This document shows positions 42,971 to 51,879 of a DNA stretch of 64,000 nt, piece by piece. Under the pieces are notes generated by a model. That model was not told where the DNA came from. It saw nothing but the letters and a program-made list of their open reading frames with translations, and ran no database searches. Position 1 is the stretch's first letter; every line of letters begins with the position of its first letter. The position numbers and the translations under genes are program-made. The stretch is from Nitrobacter sp035546855 (GTDB lineage Bacteria > Pseudomonadota > Alphaproteobacteria > Rhizobiales > Xanthobacteraceae), in contig DASZVY010000040.1 of NCBI GenBank assembly GCA_035546855.1, positions 62,001-126,000 of the forward strand, in the 5' to 3' direction.

Positions 42971-44518
42971 TCAGGCCGCCGCCGCCATGAGACGCGGGCT
43001 CGCGACATGCTCCTTGAGGGTCTTTCCGTCGGAATCGACCTCACGCAGGGCAACGTCGTAGCTCCAGAGGTCGGCCAGGTGCTGCAGCACGCGCTTCGCG
43101 TCGACGTCGTTCAAGAGCGCGCCGTTGACGGTGCTGTGGCGAAGCAGCAACCGGCGGTCGCCGGCGAGATCGACGTCTGCAACTTCGATATTCGCGTCGA
43201 CGACGCCGACATCGTATTGCCGCGCCAGCGCGCGGCGAATCCGCCGGTAGCCGCGCTCGTCATGGATGGCCGAGACCCGGATGCCCGCGGTTTCGGCCGG
43301 ATCATCGTGCAGGTGGAACATCCGCATCCGCCGCATCAACCGCGGGCTGAGAAACTGGCTGATGAAGCTCTCGTCGCGGTAGTTGGCCCAGACGTCGCGC
43401 AGGACACCCATCACATCGCCCTGCCCCGCGATATCCGGAAACCACGCGCGATCCTCTTCGTCAGGATCGGAGACGATGGCCTCGATATCCTGCATCATCG
43501 CAAACCCGAGCGCATAGGGATTGAAGCCAGAGAAACGCGGGTCGTCAAAATCGGGCTGGAAGACAACGTTGGTGTGCGACTGGAGAAATTCGAGGAAGTT
43601 TCCGTCGGAAATTCTTCCCTGCTGGTGCAGCCGCGCCATGATGCGATAGTGAACGTAGGTCGCGGTCCCCTCGTTCATGACCTTGGTCTGGCCCTGCGGG
43701 TAGAAATACTGGGCAATATTGCGCACGATCCGCAGCAACTCGCGTTGCCATGGCTGCAGCCGCGGCGCCGACTTTTCCAGGAAATAAAGGATGTTCTCCT
43801 GCGGCAGGCCAAGCAGGGCGGCGCGCCGATCGGCGTTGAGTTCGGACTTGCTCTTATGGTGACCGGACGGGACCGTGCGCCACAGATCGTTGAAAATGCT
43901 TTCCTCGTGTCGCCGGCGGTCGCGCGCGCGCTTCTCCTCGGCGCGAAGGTCGAGCTTTTTCTTTCCGGGATAGCGATAGACGCCGTGCGACATCAAGGCG
44001 TGTGCCGCATCGAGGGTTCGTTCGACCAGCGCATGGCCGTGGCGTTCCTCGCAATGCGCGATGTAGCTCTTGGCGAAGTCGAGATAGTCGAGAATGCCGT
44101 CGGCGTCGGTCCATTGCTTGAACAGGTAGTTATTCTTGAAAAAGTGATTATGCCCGAACGCGGCGTGTGCCGTGACGAGCGTCTGCATCGTCGCCGTGTT
44201 CTCCTCCATCAGATAGGAGATGCACGGCGAACTGTTGATGACGATCTCGTAGGCCAGTCCCATCAGGCCCTTGCGGTAAAAAGTCTCCTGATGCGCGAAC
44301 TGCTTGCCGAACGACCAATGCTTGTAGAACAACGGCATGCCGACGGACGAATAGGCATCGAGCATCTGCTCGGCGGTAATCACCTCGATCTGATTGGGAT
44401 AGGTATTGAGGCCGAGTTCAGATATCGCGACATGTTCACAAGCATCATAGATGCGTTGCAGGGTTGCGAAATCCCAGTCCGCACCATGAAACAGATATCC
44501 CGACGACGGGGCACTCAT
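42971..44518 (-). CDS. spoVR: SpoVR/YcgB family protein
   Basis: A 515-residue protein with the conserved SpoVR core: WDFATLQRIYDACEHVA, GLNTYPNQIEVITAEQMLDA, MGLAYEIVINSSPCISYLME and a series of His residues in GHNHFFKNNY. The family's biochemical role is unknown, but it travels with yeaG and yeaH in stress operons of many proteobacteria. Its start overlaps the yeaH stop by four bases (44515-44518), so translation is coupled. Confidence 0.95.
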   Translation of the reverse strand: MSAPSSGYLFHGADWDFATLQRIYDACEHVAISELGLNTYPNQIEVITAEQMLDAYSSVGMPLFYKHWSFGKQFAHQETFYRKGLMGLAYEIVINSSPCISYLMEENTATMQTLVTAHAAFGHNHFFKNNYLFKQWTDADGILDYLDFAKSYIAHCEERHGHALVERTLDAAHALMSHGVYRYPGKKKLDLRAEEKRARDRRRHEESIFNDLWRTVPSGHHKSKSELNADRRAALLGLPQENILYFLEKSAPRLQPWQRELLRIVRNIAQYFYPQGQTKVMNEGTATYVHYRIMARLHQQGRISDGNFLEFLQSHTNVVFQPDFDDPRFSGFNPYALGFAMMQDIEAIVSDPDEEDRAWFPDIAGQGDVMGVLRDVWANYRDESFISQFLSPRLMRRMRMFHLHDDPAETAGIRVSAIHDERGYRRIRRALARQYDVGVVDANIEVADVDLAGDRRLLLRHSTVNGALLNDVDAKRVLQHLADLWSYDVALREVDSDGKTLKEHVASPRLMAAAA

Positions 44519-45789
44519 GGCGCAGCCTTTTCGTGCTTGTTGCGGCGCTGGAAGAGATCGTGAAACACCGGAAAAATCTCGCTGCGATCATTGACCTTTC
44601 GCGCCGATAGCGGCGCGCCCTCGGCGCGCAGCCGCTGATACAGGGTCCATAGGGAGGAGTCAGGCATCTCGAACGACGTTCCGCCGGCCTCGCCAACCTC
44701 GAGATAAGCAAAGAACTGCGTCACCGGAAGGATCGACTCCGTCAGAATCCGGCCGGCGACCGCGTCGTCCGAATAGGCGTTGTCACCGTCCGACGCCTGT
44801 GCCGCGTAGATATTCCAGTCCTCGGGGCGATACCGGCTCTTGACGATCTCGCTCATGGCTGCGAGCGCGCTCGACACCATCGTGCCGCCCGACGCCGGGC
44901 CATGGAAGAACGTATCCTCGTCCACCTCCTCGGCGCGGTCGGTATGACGGATGAAGACAATCTCGACGTGGCGGTAGCGCCGCGTCAAGAAGACGTAGAG
45001 CAGCATGTAGAATCGTTTCGCGAGATCCTTCATGTGCTCCGACATCGAGCCGGAGACGTCCATCAGGCAGAACATCACCGCCTGCGCGATGGGCTTCGGG
45101 GTGGTCTCGAAGCGACGATAGCGGATATCAATCGGATCGATGAAGGGAATCCGCTTCATCTTCGCCTTGAGAGATGCGATCTCGGCCAGGAGTTCGATGC
45201 GGCGGGCCTCGCCGCAGTCCGCCAGTTCGGCCTCCAGTTCGGCGACCTCCTCTGGCTTCGGTCGGCGCAGCGCGATCCTGCGCGTCATCGCCAACCGGAC
45301 AGTGCGGCTCACCGAAATATTGGCCGGCGATCCCGTGACGGAATAGCCGGCGCGGCGAAGTCCTTCGCTCTCGGCCGCCGCGAGACGGCGCTTGGCGAGA
45401 TCCGGAAGCTCGAGATCGTCGAGAAAGATATCGACGAATTCGTCGCGGCTCAGAACGAAGCGGAACGCATCCTCGCTGTCGCCCTCTCCCGCGTCGCGCG
45501 GCTTGCAACCCTGTCCACCTTCCGGACGCGGCAGCACGTCGCCCTCGACGAACTTCTTGTTGCCGGGAAGGATCATGTCGCGCACGCCGCCTTCACGCCG
45601 GAAACGCGGCTCATGCATCCCGTCCAGCGGAATGCTGACCTCGCCGCCGTCAAGAATATCCCTGACGCCCCGTTCTTCGGAGGATTTCTTGACCGCGCTG
45701 CGGACCAGCGTCTTGGCGCGACGCAGGAATCGCTGGCGATTCTCGAGACTCTTGCCGCTCGGATTCAGGCGTCGGTCGACGATGTGCAT
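44515..45789 (-). CDS. yeaH: YeaH/YhbH family protein (DUF444, VWA-like)
   Basis: The ATG at 45789 (MHIVDRRLNPSGKSLENRQR) gives 424 residues. A metal-ion-dependent adhesion-like motif DVSGSMSEHMKDLAK near residue 245 lies within a von Willebrand A-like region. The basic N-terminus RFLRRAKTLVRSAVKK is typical. It is the middle gene of the yeaG-yeaH-spoVR operon. YeaH is thought to work with the YeaG kinase in the general stress or nitrogen starvation response. The intergenic element at 45810-45973 separates it from yeaG. Confidence 0.95.
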   Translation of the reverse strand: MHIVDRRLNPSGKSLENRQRFLRRAKTLVRSAVKKSSEERGVRDILDGGEVSIPLDGMHEPRFRREGGVRDMILPGNKKFVEGDVLPRPEGGQGCKPRDAGEGDSEDAFRFVLSRDEFVDIFLDDLELPDLAKRRLAAAESEGLRRAGYSVTGSPANISVSRTVRLAMTRRIALRRPKPEEVAELEAELADCGEARRIELLAEIASLKAKMKRIPFIDPIDIRYRRFETTPKPIAQAVMFCLMDVSGSMSEHMKDLAKRFYMLLYVFLTRRYRHVEIVFIRHTDRAEEVDEDTFFHGPASGGTMVSSALAAMSEIVKSRYRPEDWNIYAAQASDGDNAYSDDAVAGRILTESILPVTQFFAYLEVGEAGGTSFEMPDSSLWTLYQRLRAEGAPLSARKVNDRSEIFPVFHDLFQRRNKHEKAAP

Positions 45790-45809
45790 CGCTGGTCCGC
45801 GCTCCACCT

Positions 45810-45973
45810 GGTGCCCGGTTTTTGACGTTCGTGATACAGCGCTGCACCCTTAGACACGAACGTCGAAAACCAAAGGGCACCAGCAAATTTACGATTCTAG
45901 TACCGCTTTCCATTTGACGGGCCTGAAGGAATTCGCAGCAAATAGTGCGGGCCCGTCAAATGGACGGTACTAG
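45810..45973 (+). promoter_or_regulatory. Composite two-hairpin element, copy B
   Basis: The first inverted repeat pairs 45810-45833 with 45855-45881, with GGTGCCC against GGGCACC as the outer part, an AAA bulge at 45872-45874, and TGACGTTCGTG against CACGAACGTCG as the inner part. The core at 45875-45901 contains GCAAATTTACGATTCTAGT. The second inverted repeat pairs 45897-45923 (CTAGTACCG...GACGGGCC) with 45950-45973 (GGCCCGTC...CGGTACTAG). Its right arm covers the yeaG stop codon at 45970-45972. It matches the element at 8668-8834 in plan and core. Confidence 0.75.
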
Positions 45974-47913
45974 CCGGCCTGCTTCACCCGCATGTACCAC
46001 TCCACCAGACGGCGAACCTGACGCTCGGTATAACCGCGCTCCACCATCCGCTGCACGAACTCGCCGTGCTTCTTCTCGGTGTCGCCGTCTTTTTTTGAGC
46101 CGAACGAAATCACCGGCAACAAGTCCTCGACTTGCGAGAAGATGCGCTTTTCGATCACTTCGCGGATCTTCTCGTAGCTCGTCCAGTTCGGGTTCTTGCC
46201 GCCATTCTGCGCCCGCGATCTGAGCGAGAATTTGACGATCTCGTTGCGGAAGTCCTTCGGGTTGGCAATTCCGGCAGGCTTTTCGATCTTGGTCAGTTCC
46301 TGGTTGAGCAGTTCGCGGTCGAGAAGTTGCCCGGTGTCGGGGTCCTTGAAGTCCTGATCCTCGATCCAGGCGTCGGCGTAGTCGACATAGCGATCGAACA
46401 GATTCTGGCCGTAATCCGTATAGGATTCCAGATAGGCCTTCTGAATCTCGTTTCCGATGAACTCCGCATAGCGCGTGACAAGCTCCGCCTTGATGAACTC
46501 GAGGTACCGCTTCTCGGTCTCCTCCGGCAGTTGCTCGCGCCGGATCGCCTGCTCAAGGATATACATCAGGTGAACCGGATCGGCGCCCACTTCCGAGGTA
46601 TCGTGATTGTAGGTCGCGGCCAGCACCTTGAACGCAAACCGCGTCGAGATGCCATCCATGCCTTCATCGACGCCCGCGGCATCCTTGTATTCCTGCACGC
46701 TGCGCGCGCGCGGATCGGATTCCTTCAGGCTTTCGCCGTCGTAAACCCGCATCTTCGCAAAGAGGGTGGAGTTCTCGTGCTTGCGCAGCCGCGAGGCCAC
46801 CGTGAAACGCGCCAGCGTCTCGAGCGTGGCTGGAGCACAGGGCGCGTTTGCCAGCTCTGATCCCGAGATCAGTTTCTCATAGATTTTCTGCTCCTCGGTC
46901 ACACGCAGGCAGTAAGGAACCTTGATCACGCAGATGCGATCGATGAACGCTTCGTTGTTCTTGTTGGTCTTGAAGCTCTGCCACTCGGCTTCGTTCGAGT
47001 GTGCGAGAATGACGCCCGTGAACGGAATTGCGCCGATGTTCTCGGTGCCGATGTAGTTGCCTTCCTGTGTCGCGGTGAGCAGCGGATGCAACATCTTGAT
47101 CGGCGCCTTGAACATCTCGACGAACTCGAGGATGCCTTGATTGGCGCGATTGAGGCCGCCGGAATAGCTGTAGGCATCGGGATCGTTCTGCGCGAAAACC
47201 TCGAGCTTGCGGATGTCGACCTTGCCCACCAGCGACGAAATGTCCTGATTGTTCTCGTCGCCCGGCTCGGTCTTGGCGATCGCGATCTGCCGCAGGCGCG
47301 ACGGTTGGACGCGCACCACGCGGAAGCGGGAGATATCTCCGCCGAAGGCTTCGAGCCGCTTGTAGCACCACGGGCTCATCAATCCCGTCAGCCGGCGGCT
47401 CGGGATGCCATATCGCTCCTCGATCATCGATCCGAGCGTATCGGGATCGAACAGACCAAGGGGGGACTCAAACACCGGGCTCAGCTCATCACCCGCCTTG
47501 AGCACATAGATCGGGTGAACCTCCATCAACGACTTCAGGCGCTCTGCGAGCGAAGACTTGCCGCCACCCACGGGGCCAAGCAAATAGAGTATCTGTTTGC
47601 GCTCTTCCAATCCCTGCGCCGCGTGGCGGAAGAAGGCGACGATCCGCTCGATCGTTTCCTCCATCCCGTGGAACCCGGCGAATGCCGGATAGGTCCGCAC
47701 CGTCCGATTCAAAAAAATTCGGCCAAGGCGGGAGTCCTTGGCCGTGTCAATCATCTGGGGCTCGCCGATGGCGGCCAATATTCGTTCGGCTGCGTTGGCG
47801 TATCGCATGGGATCATCGCGACATGACTCGAGATACTCCGCCATCGACATGTCTGTTTCGCTTCGGGCCTCAAACGAACGGGCGAATGCATTGAACAGAG
47901 AATCGTTGTACAT
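45970..47913 (-). CDS. prkA: PrkA/YeaG serine protein kinase
   Basis: The ATG at 47913 (MYNDSLFNAFARSFEARSET) follows GGAGAAAGAG; the product has 647 residues. The AAA-type N-terminal domain has Walker A LLGPVGGGKSSLAERLKSL near residue 107. It is followed by the PrkA C-terminal kinase region (QEYKDAAGVDEGMDGISTRF, YIEKRIFSQVEDLLPVISFG-like end). YeaG is a serine/threonine kinase and possibly protease in the cytoplasm. The long frame back to 48321 has no ribosome binding site and is rejected. It heads the stress operon with yeaH and spoVR. Confidence 0.95.
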   Translation of the reverse strand: MYNDSLFNAFARSFEARSETDMSMAEYLESCRDDPMRYANAAERILAAIGEPQMIDTAKDSRLGRIFLNRTVRTYPAFAGFHGMEETIERIVAFFRHAAQGLEERKQILYLLGPVGGGKSSLAERLKSLMEVHPIYVLKAGDELSPVFESPLGLFDPDTLGSMIEERYGIPSRRLTGLMSPWCYKRLEAFGGDISRFRVVRVQPSRLRQIAIAKTEPGDENNQDISSLVGKVDIRKLEVFAQNDPDAYSYSGGLNRANQGILEFVEMFKAPIKMLHPLLTATQEGNYIGTENIGAIPFTGVILAHSNEAEWQSFKTNKNNEAFIDRICVIKVPYCLRVTEEQKIYEKLISGSELANAPCAPATLETLARFTVASRLRKHENSTLFAKMRVYDGESLKESDPRARSVQEYKDAAGVDEGMDGISTRFAFKVLAATYNHDTSEVGADPVHLMYILEQAIRREQLPEETEKRYLEFIKAELVTRYAEFIGNEIQKAYLESYTDYGQNLFDRYVDYADAWIEDQDFKDPDTGQLLDRELLNQELTKIEKPAGIANPKDFRNEIVKFSLRSRAQNGGKNPNWTSYEKIREVIEKRIFSQVEDLLPVISFGSKKDGDTEKKHGEFVQRMVERGYTERQVRRLVEWYMRVKQAG

Positions 47914-48283
47914 GATGATCTCTTTCTCCTTGTCCGATCGATCTCCTGAACGCGTCGCTCCCAATCCATCCGACCCGCGTCGATCTGCGATCGACCACGA
48001 ATCAGTAACTCCGGACCTCGATTGAACACTTTGTAGGCAGATCCTTGCAATGCACAATCTGTGCAAAGGCCGGTCCAATAGGAGGCATTTGCCAGGAACT
48101 TGTGCGAATGGAACCGCCAAACGCCTCTGCGAGCCAAAAAGGCAGGGCATTGTTGCTGTCGAGCAACTTGCGTTTGCCGCCTCTTGCGAACTCCTCAATT
48201 CGCGTTCCGACACCAATGGAACGCCGAAATGCTGATGATTGTTCCGTGATCCATCATCGGATGCGCCGAAAGAGCGGAAATGG
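47914..48283. other. Non-coding region upstream of prkA
   Basis: This 370-bp gap between the HutC-type regulator gene and prkA, both on the minus strand, most likely contains the prkA promoter and a long leader. It includes the TGCACA palindrome described separately. No supported gene is seen. Confidence 0.6.
48042..48068 (-). promoter_or_regulatory. Palindrome with weak sigma-54-like spacing upstream of prkA
   Basis: TGCACA-ATC-TGTGCA (48051-48065) is a perfect inverted repeat. Read on the minus strand it gives TTTGCACAGATTGTGCAT, in which the two GC dinucleotides are 11 bases apart as in -24/-12 promoters. The -25 G is T, so it is a poor match. In E. coli yeaG is known to respond to nitrogen starvation through sigma-54. 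A dyad regulator site is the alternative. Confidence 0.3.
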
Positions 48284-49018
48284 CTAGGGTCGGAGATCCA
48301 TATCGATGCGGACGAAATCACCGCGATATGTCACCTCGCCGAGATAGATCACGGTGCGACCATGCGTCGTGAAGACGCGCCGAACTTCCGCGACCGGTGA
48401 ATTCAGCGGCACGTGAAGAAGTCGCGCAACTTCGAGATCGGCCGTTCCGATAGTCAGGGTTTGCCGTGCGCTGACGATCGGAGCTTCGCGCAAATCCTTC
48501 AGAATAGGAATCACCGTCTCCTTGCGGAAGCGCTTTGGAAACTTCCGGAATATTTTTTCGTCGAGATAGATCGAGATCACACAGTAAGGCTGATCGTTGC
48601 GCGAGTGGACCCTGCGCATGAAGACATATTGCGCGGCGGGGATGCCGTCCTCAGAAAGCAGCGGGGCATCGGTACGGCTTTCGGAGATATTCAGAATCTC
48701 CGGCGACGTATCGCGATACATCTCGGCGAGATCGGACAGCGTGGTCTCCACCTTGAGCCAGCGATCCTGCTTCAACGATCCCGTGATGAATGTCCCCCGG
48801 CCCTGCTGCGCCTCCACAATTCCATCGCGCGCCAGCAAGTCGACAGCTTGCCGGATCGTCACCCGCGAAACGCCGAACTCCGATGCGAGCAGTTCGTTGG
48901 CCGGCAGGCGCGCGCCATGGGCCCAGATTCCGCGCGCAATGCGCTGCCGGAAAATGTCGGCGATCTGGGCATATTTAGGAACGTGACTATCGAAATGAGG
49001 TCCGTCTTCAGCTTTCAT
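48284..49018 (-). CDS. GntR family regulator with UTRA domain (HutC subfamily)
   Basis: The ATG at 49018 is preferred to an in-frame TTG at 49027; the product has 244 residues. The winged helix is seen in LPANELLASEFGVSRVTIRQAVDLLARDGIVEAQQGRGTF. The UTRA ligand domain is seen in AAQYVFMRRVHSRNDQPYCVI and RRVFTTHGRTVIYLGEVTYRGD. It is directly downstream of the GMC oxidoreductase gene and probably co-transcribed with it. It probably regulates the GMC, enolase and ABC genes in response to their substrate (inference). Confidence 0.93.
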   Translation of the reverse strand: MKAEDGPHFDSHVPKYAQIADIFRQRIARGIWAHGARLPANELLASEFGVSRVTIRQAVDLLARDGIVEAQQGRGTFITGSLKQDRWLKVETTLSDLAEMYRDTSPEILNISESRTDAPLLSEDGIPAAQYVFMRRVHSRNDQPYCVISIYLDEKIFRKFPKRFRKETVIPILKDLREAPIVSARQTLTIGTADLEVARLLHVPLNSPVAEVRRVFTTHGRTVIYLGEVTYRGDFVRIDMDLRP

Positions 49019-49023
49019 GCCGC

Positions 49024-50622
49024 TCAACCTGACATCAGAAGGGCCGCTCCGCGCTCCCCGATCATCAGGCTCGTCGCATTGGTATTGGCGGAGGTAATCA
49101 AGGGCATCACCGAGGCATCGATCACGCGGAGATTTTCCACGCCGCGAACCCGCAACTGCGGATCGAGGACCGACCTGTCATCGTTCCCCATCCGGCAAGT
49201 CCCGACGCAATGAAAGACCGTACCGCCCGTGGTCCGCGCAAAATCCCACAGTCCAGCGTCGTCCTCAGCAACGTTACCCGGCACCATCTCGACATCCCAG
49301 AGGTCACGGAAGGACGGCTGGCGGTAAATCTCGCGCAACATCTTGAGCCCGGCCACGATGACCTTGCGATCGATATCTTCCGCGAAATAGTTCGGAACGA
49401 TATGGGGCTGGTCGAATGGATCGGCGGAGCGGATAGCGAGATGCCCACGCGATTCCTCATGGCATTGCCAGACCGATGCGGTGAATCCCGAATAGGCGTG
49501 CAGCGGCGTGCCCGGTTTATCGACCGACAGCGGCATGACATTGAACTGAACGTCGGGCCGGCCTCCAATCGCGTATGCGGTGCAGGCGGCGCCGCCGACC
49601 TGTCCCGCGCCGGCGCTCAAAGGGCCGCTTCCCGCGATCGCCCATTGCAGGCCCATTTTTGCCAGGCCGTAGGGGCTTCGCACCTGGTCGTTCAGCGATA
49701 TCGGCCGCTTGAGCCTGACGATCAAACGCGCCTGATAGTGGTCCTGCAGATTGCGTCCGACCTCCGGCGCATCTGCAACAACGGGAATGTCAAGTTTGCG
49801 TAGCAACTCCGCAGGACCGATGCCGGACAGTTGCAGAAGCTGCGGCGACTGCAGCGCGCCCGCCGATAAGACGACTTCGCGATCCGCGGTAGCTGACAGG
49901 ACCTCGCGACTCCTGATCCATTCCACACCGGTCGCAACCCCGGCGGAGAAGATGACGCGGCTGACCTGCGCGCCGGTTACAACCGTCAGATTCGGACGAT
50001 GCAAGGCGGGCCGCAGGAACGCCGACGCCGAACTCGTGCGCCAGCGGCGCCCGATGCCAAGCTGATAGGCTCCCACACCGAATGTCGTCGCGCCGTTGAA
50101 ATCCGGATTTCGCGGCAGTCCGAATTCGACTCCGGCATCGACCCAGGCCCATGAGGCTTCATTGCCGGTGCGGAGATCCGAAACCTCGAATTCGCCGAAG
50201 CCCCCGTGGTATTGACTGTCTCCTCCTTCATATCGTTCGTAACGGCGGAAGTACGGAAGCAGATCGCGATAGCTCCAACCCGTCGCGCCAAGGCGCTCCC
50301 AATCGTCGAAATCCTCGTGTTGGCCGCGAATGAAGATCAACCCGTTAATCGAGGATGACCCGCCGATCACGCGACCGCGCGGCCAGATGATCGAGCGCCC
50401 CCCGGTGATGTCGCTTGGTTCGGTCGCGAACTGACGAGAAAACCGGTTGTCGTAAATCGATCTGTAATAGCCGACGGGAAGCTTGAGCCAGAAATTGCGG
50501 TCGGAGCCGCCGGCCTCCAACAACAGGACACGGCATGCCGGATCGGCGGAGAGCCGATTCGCAACGAGACATCCCGCCGAGCCGGCACCGACGATGATGT
50601 AGTCATATCCCTGCGCCGTCAT
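49024..50622 (-). CDS. GMC family FAD-dependent oxidoreductase (choline dehydrogenase-like)
   Basis: The ATG at 50622 (MTAQGYDYIIVGAGSAGCLV) gives 532 residues; the N-terminal extension to 51099 lies in another gene and is rejected. FAD motif DYIIVGAGSAGCLVANRLS, GMC signature 1 PRGRVIGGSSSINGLIFIRG, signature 2 LSAGALQSPQLLQLSGIGP, catalytic His in GTVFHCVGTCRMG and the C-terminal ITSANTNATSLMIGERGA are intact. It oxidises a primary or secondary alcohol. With the enolase-family gene upstream it could process a sugar-derived or glycol substrate. Confidence 0.94.
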   Translation of the reverse strand: MTAQGYDYIIVGAGSAGCLVANRLSADPACRVLLLEAGGSDRNFWLKLPVGYYRSIYDNRFSRQFATEPSDITGGRSIIWPRGRVIGGSSSINGLIFIRGQHEDFDDWERLGATGWSYRDLLPYFRRYERYEGGDSQYHGGFGEFEVSDLRTGNEASWAWVDAGVEFGLPRNPDFNGATTFGVGAYQLGIGRRWRTSSASAFLRPALHRPNLTVVTGAQVSRVIFSAGVATGVEWIRSREVLSATADREVVLSAGALQSPQLLQLSGIGPAELLRKLDIPVVADAPEVGRNLQDHYQARLIVRLKRPISLNDQVRSPYGLAKMGLQWAIAGSGPLSAGAGQVGGAACTAYAIGGRPDVQFNVMPLSVDKPGTPLHAYSGFTASVWQCHEESRGHLAIRSADPFDQPHIVPNYFAEDIDRKVIVAGLKMLREIYRQPSFRDLWDVEMVPGNVAEDDAGLWDFARTTGGTVFHCVGTCRMGNDDRSVLDPQLRVRGVENLRVIDASVMPLITSANTNATSLMIGERGAALLMSG

Positions 50623-50639
50623 ATCAGCTTTCTGTCGGA

Positions 50640-51767
50640 TCAGACCGTTCGATACGAAGCAATCGACGCCAGATCCGGCTCGATTCCGAGACCCGCGTCG
50701 TCGCCAAGCGCGATCATGCCGTCCCTGACGTCGGCAACGGGGCCGCAAAACCGATCGCGCAGCGGGTTCTCGTTTGAATCCACCTCCAGCAACCCGTCGC
50801 CGCCAACGCCCGCGAGCAGATGCGCCGACGCGAGAAGGCCGATTCCGCCACCAAGATAGTGCGGGCAAAAGATCTTGCCGGACTTGAGAATGTCCCGCGC
50901 GATGCCGGTGCAGACACTCAAGCCGCCCCACTTGGCAATATCGGGTTGGACCACGCCGAGCACGCCATCGCCGAGCGCCTGCGCGAAGCTTGCCCGGTTC
51001 GCCATGTTTTCGCCGGCGGCGAGCGGCGTGCCGATGGCCTGACGCAGCCGTTGCCATTCTTCCCAAGGACGATCGGCGCGGATGGGTTCTTCGAGCCACG
51101 CCAGTGCGAATTCACCAAGCCGCGGCGCGACATCGAGCGCACGCTCGAGCGACCAGCCCTGATTGACGTCTGCAGCCAACATTCCATTACCGACCAAGGA
51201 ACGCAGCGCCGCCAGATTGGCGCGATCGATGGCGGCATCGAAGCCGATCTTCAGCTTGAGCGCGCGATGTCCCCTCTGCAGCGCAGCTTCCGCCATCTGC
51301 TCCGAACCCGTGGGATTGATGCCGCTGGCATAGACGCGAATCCGACTGCGGCTGCCGCCAAGCAGAGCCCACAACGGTTGCCTCCGTCGCCGTGCATAAA
51401 GATCCCATATCGCGAGATCGATTCCTGCGATGGCCTGCGCGAATGGACCTGCCTCACCGCATTGCAAGGCGAGCACAGAGGTCTTTTCGGTCAAGGCCTC
51501 AAAAATGTCCGAAGGCTGGCTCGCCCGGAGACCAGAGGCGGCAGGCGCAAGAATCTCGTTGACGATCCGCGCCCTGTGTTCTGCGCCGACAGATGGAAAA
51601 TTAGCCCAGACTTCACCCCAGCCAACGAAACCCTCGTCATCCTCGACGCGTACGAAAACCGCGGGACGATCGAGCATTCGCCCGAACGAGGTCACGACCG
51701 GCGTTGACAACGGATAGCGATAGCAAGACGCTTCAATCTTGCGGACGGCAAATGTCTGCGCGGTCAT
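50640..51767 (-). CDS. Mandelate racemase / muconate lactonizing enzyme family protein (enolase superfamily)
   Basis: The ATG at 51767 (MTAQTFAVRKIEASCYRYPL) gives 375 residues; a TTG at 51776 is the other option. N-terminal capping domain, then the barrel with KLKIG (catalytic Lys pair), metal ligands Asp in AADVNQG, Glu in WLEEPI and Glu in AAGENM, Asp/Lys in VVQPDIAKWGGL and His in FCPHYLGGG. This set fits acid-sugar dehydratases or racemases. It is 17 bp upstream of the GMC gene on the same strand, forming a small catabolic operon with it and the HutC regulator. Confidence 0.93.
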   Translation of the reverse strand: MTAQTFAVRKIEASCYRYPLSTPVVTSFGRMLDRPAVFVRVEDDEGFVGWGEVWANFPSVGAEHRARIVNEILAPAASGLRASQPSDIFEALTEKTSVLALQCGEAGPFAQAIAGIDLAIWDLYARRRRQPLWALLGGSRSRIRVYASGINPTGSEQMAEAALQRGHRALKLKIGFDAAIDRANLAALRSLVGNGMLAADVNQGWSLERALDVAPRLGEFALAWLEEPIRADRPWEEWQRLRQAIGTPLAAGENMANRASFAQALGDGVLGVVQPDIAKWGGLSVCTGIARDILKSGKIFCPHYLGGGIGLLASAHLLAGVGGDGLLEVDSNENPLRDRFCGPVADVRDGMIALGDDAGLGIEPDLASIASYRTV

Positions 51768-51879
51768 TTCATGCAATCCGAAGGTCGCATCCGGGAGGCG
51801 CCAGCCGCCTCTTGTATGGTCATCCTATCTATAATATGACTTGGGTCGGAGCAACCGGAATTGCACGCCGAAGGGCCGA

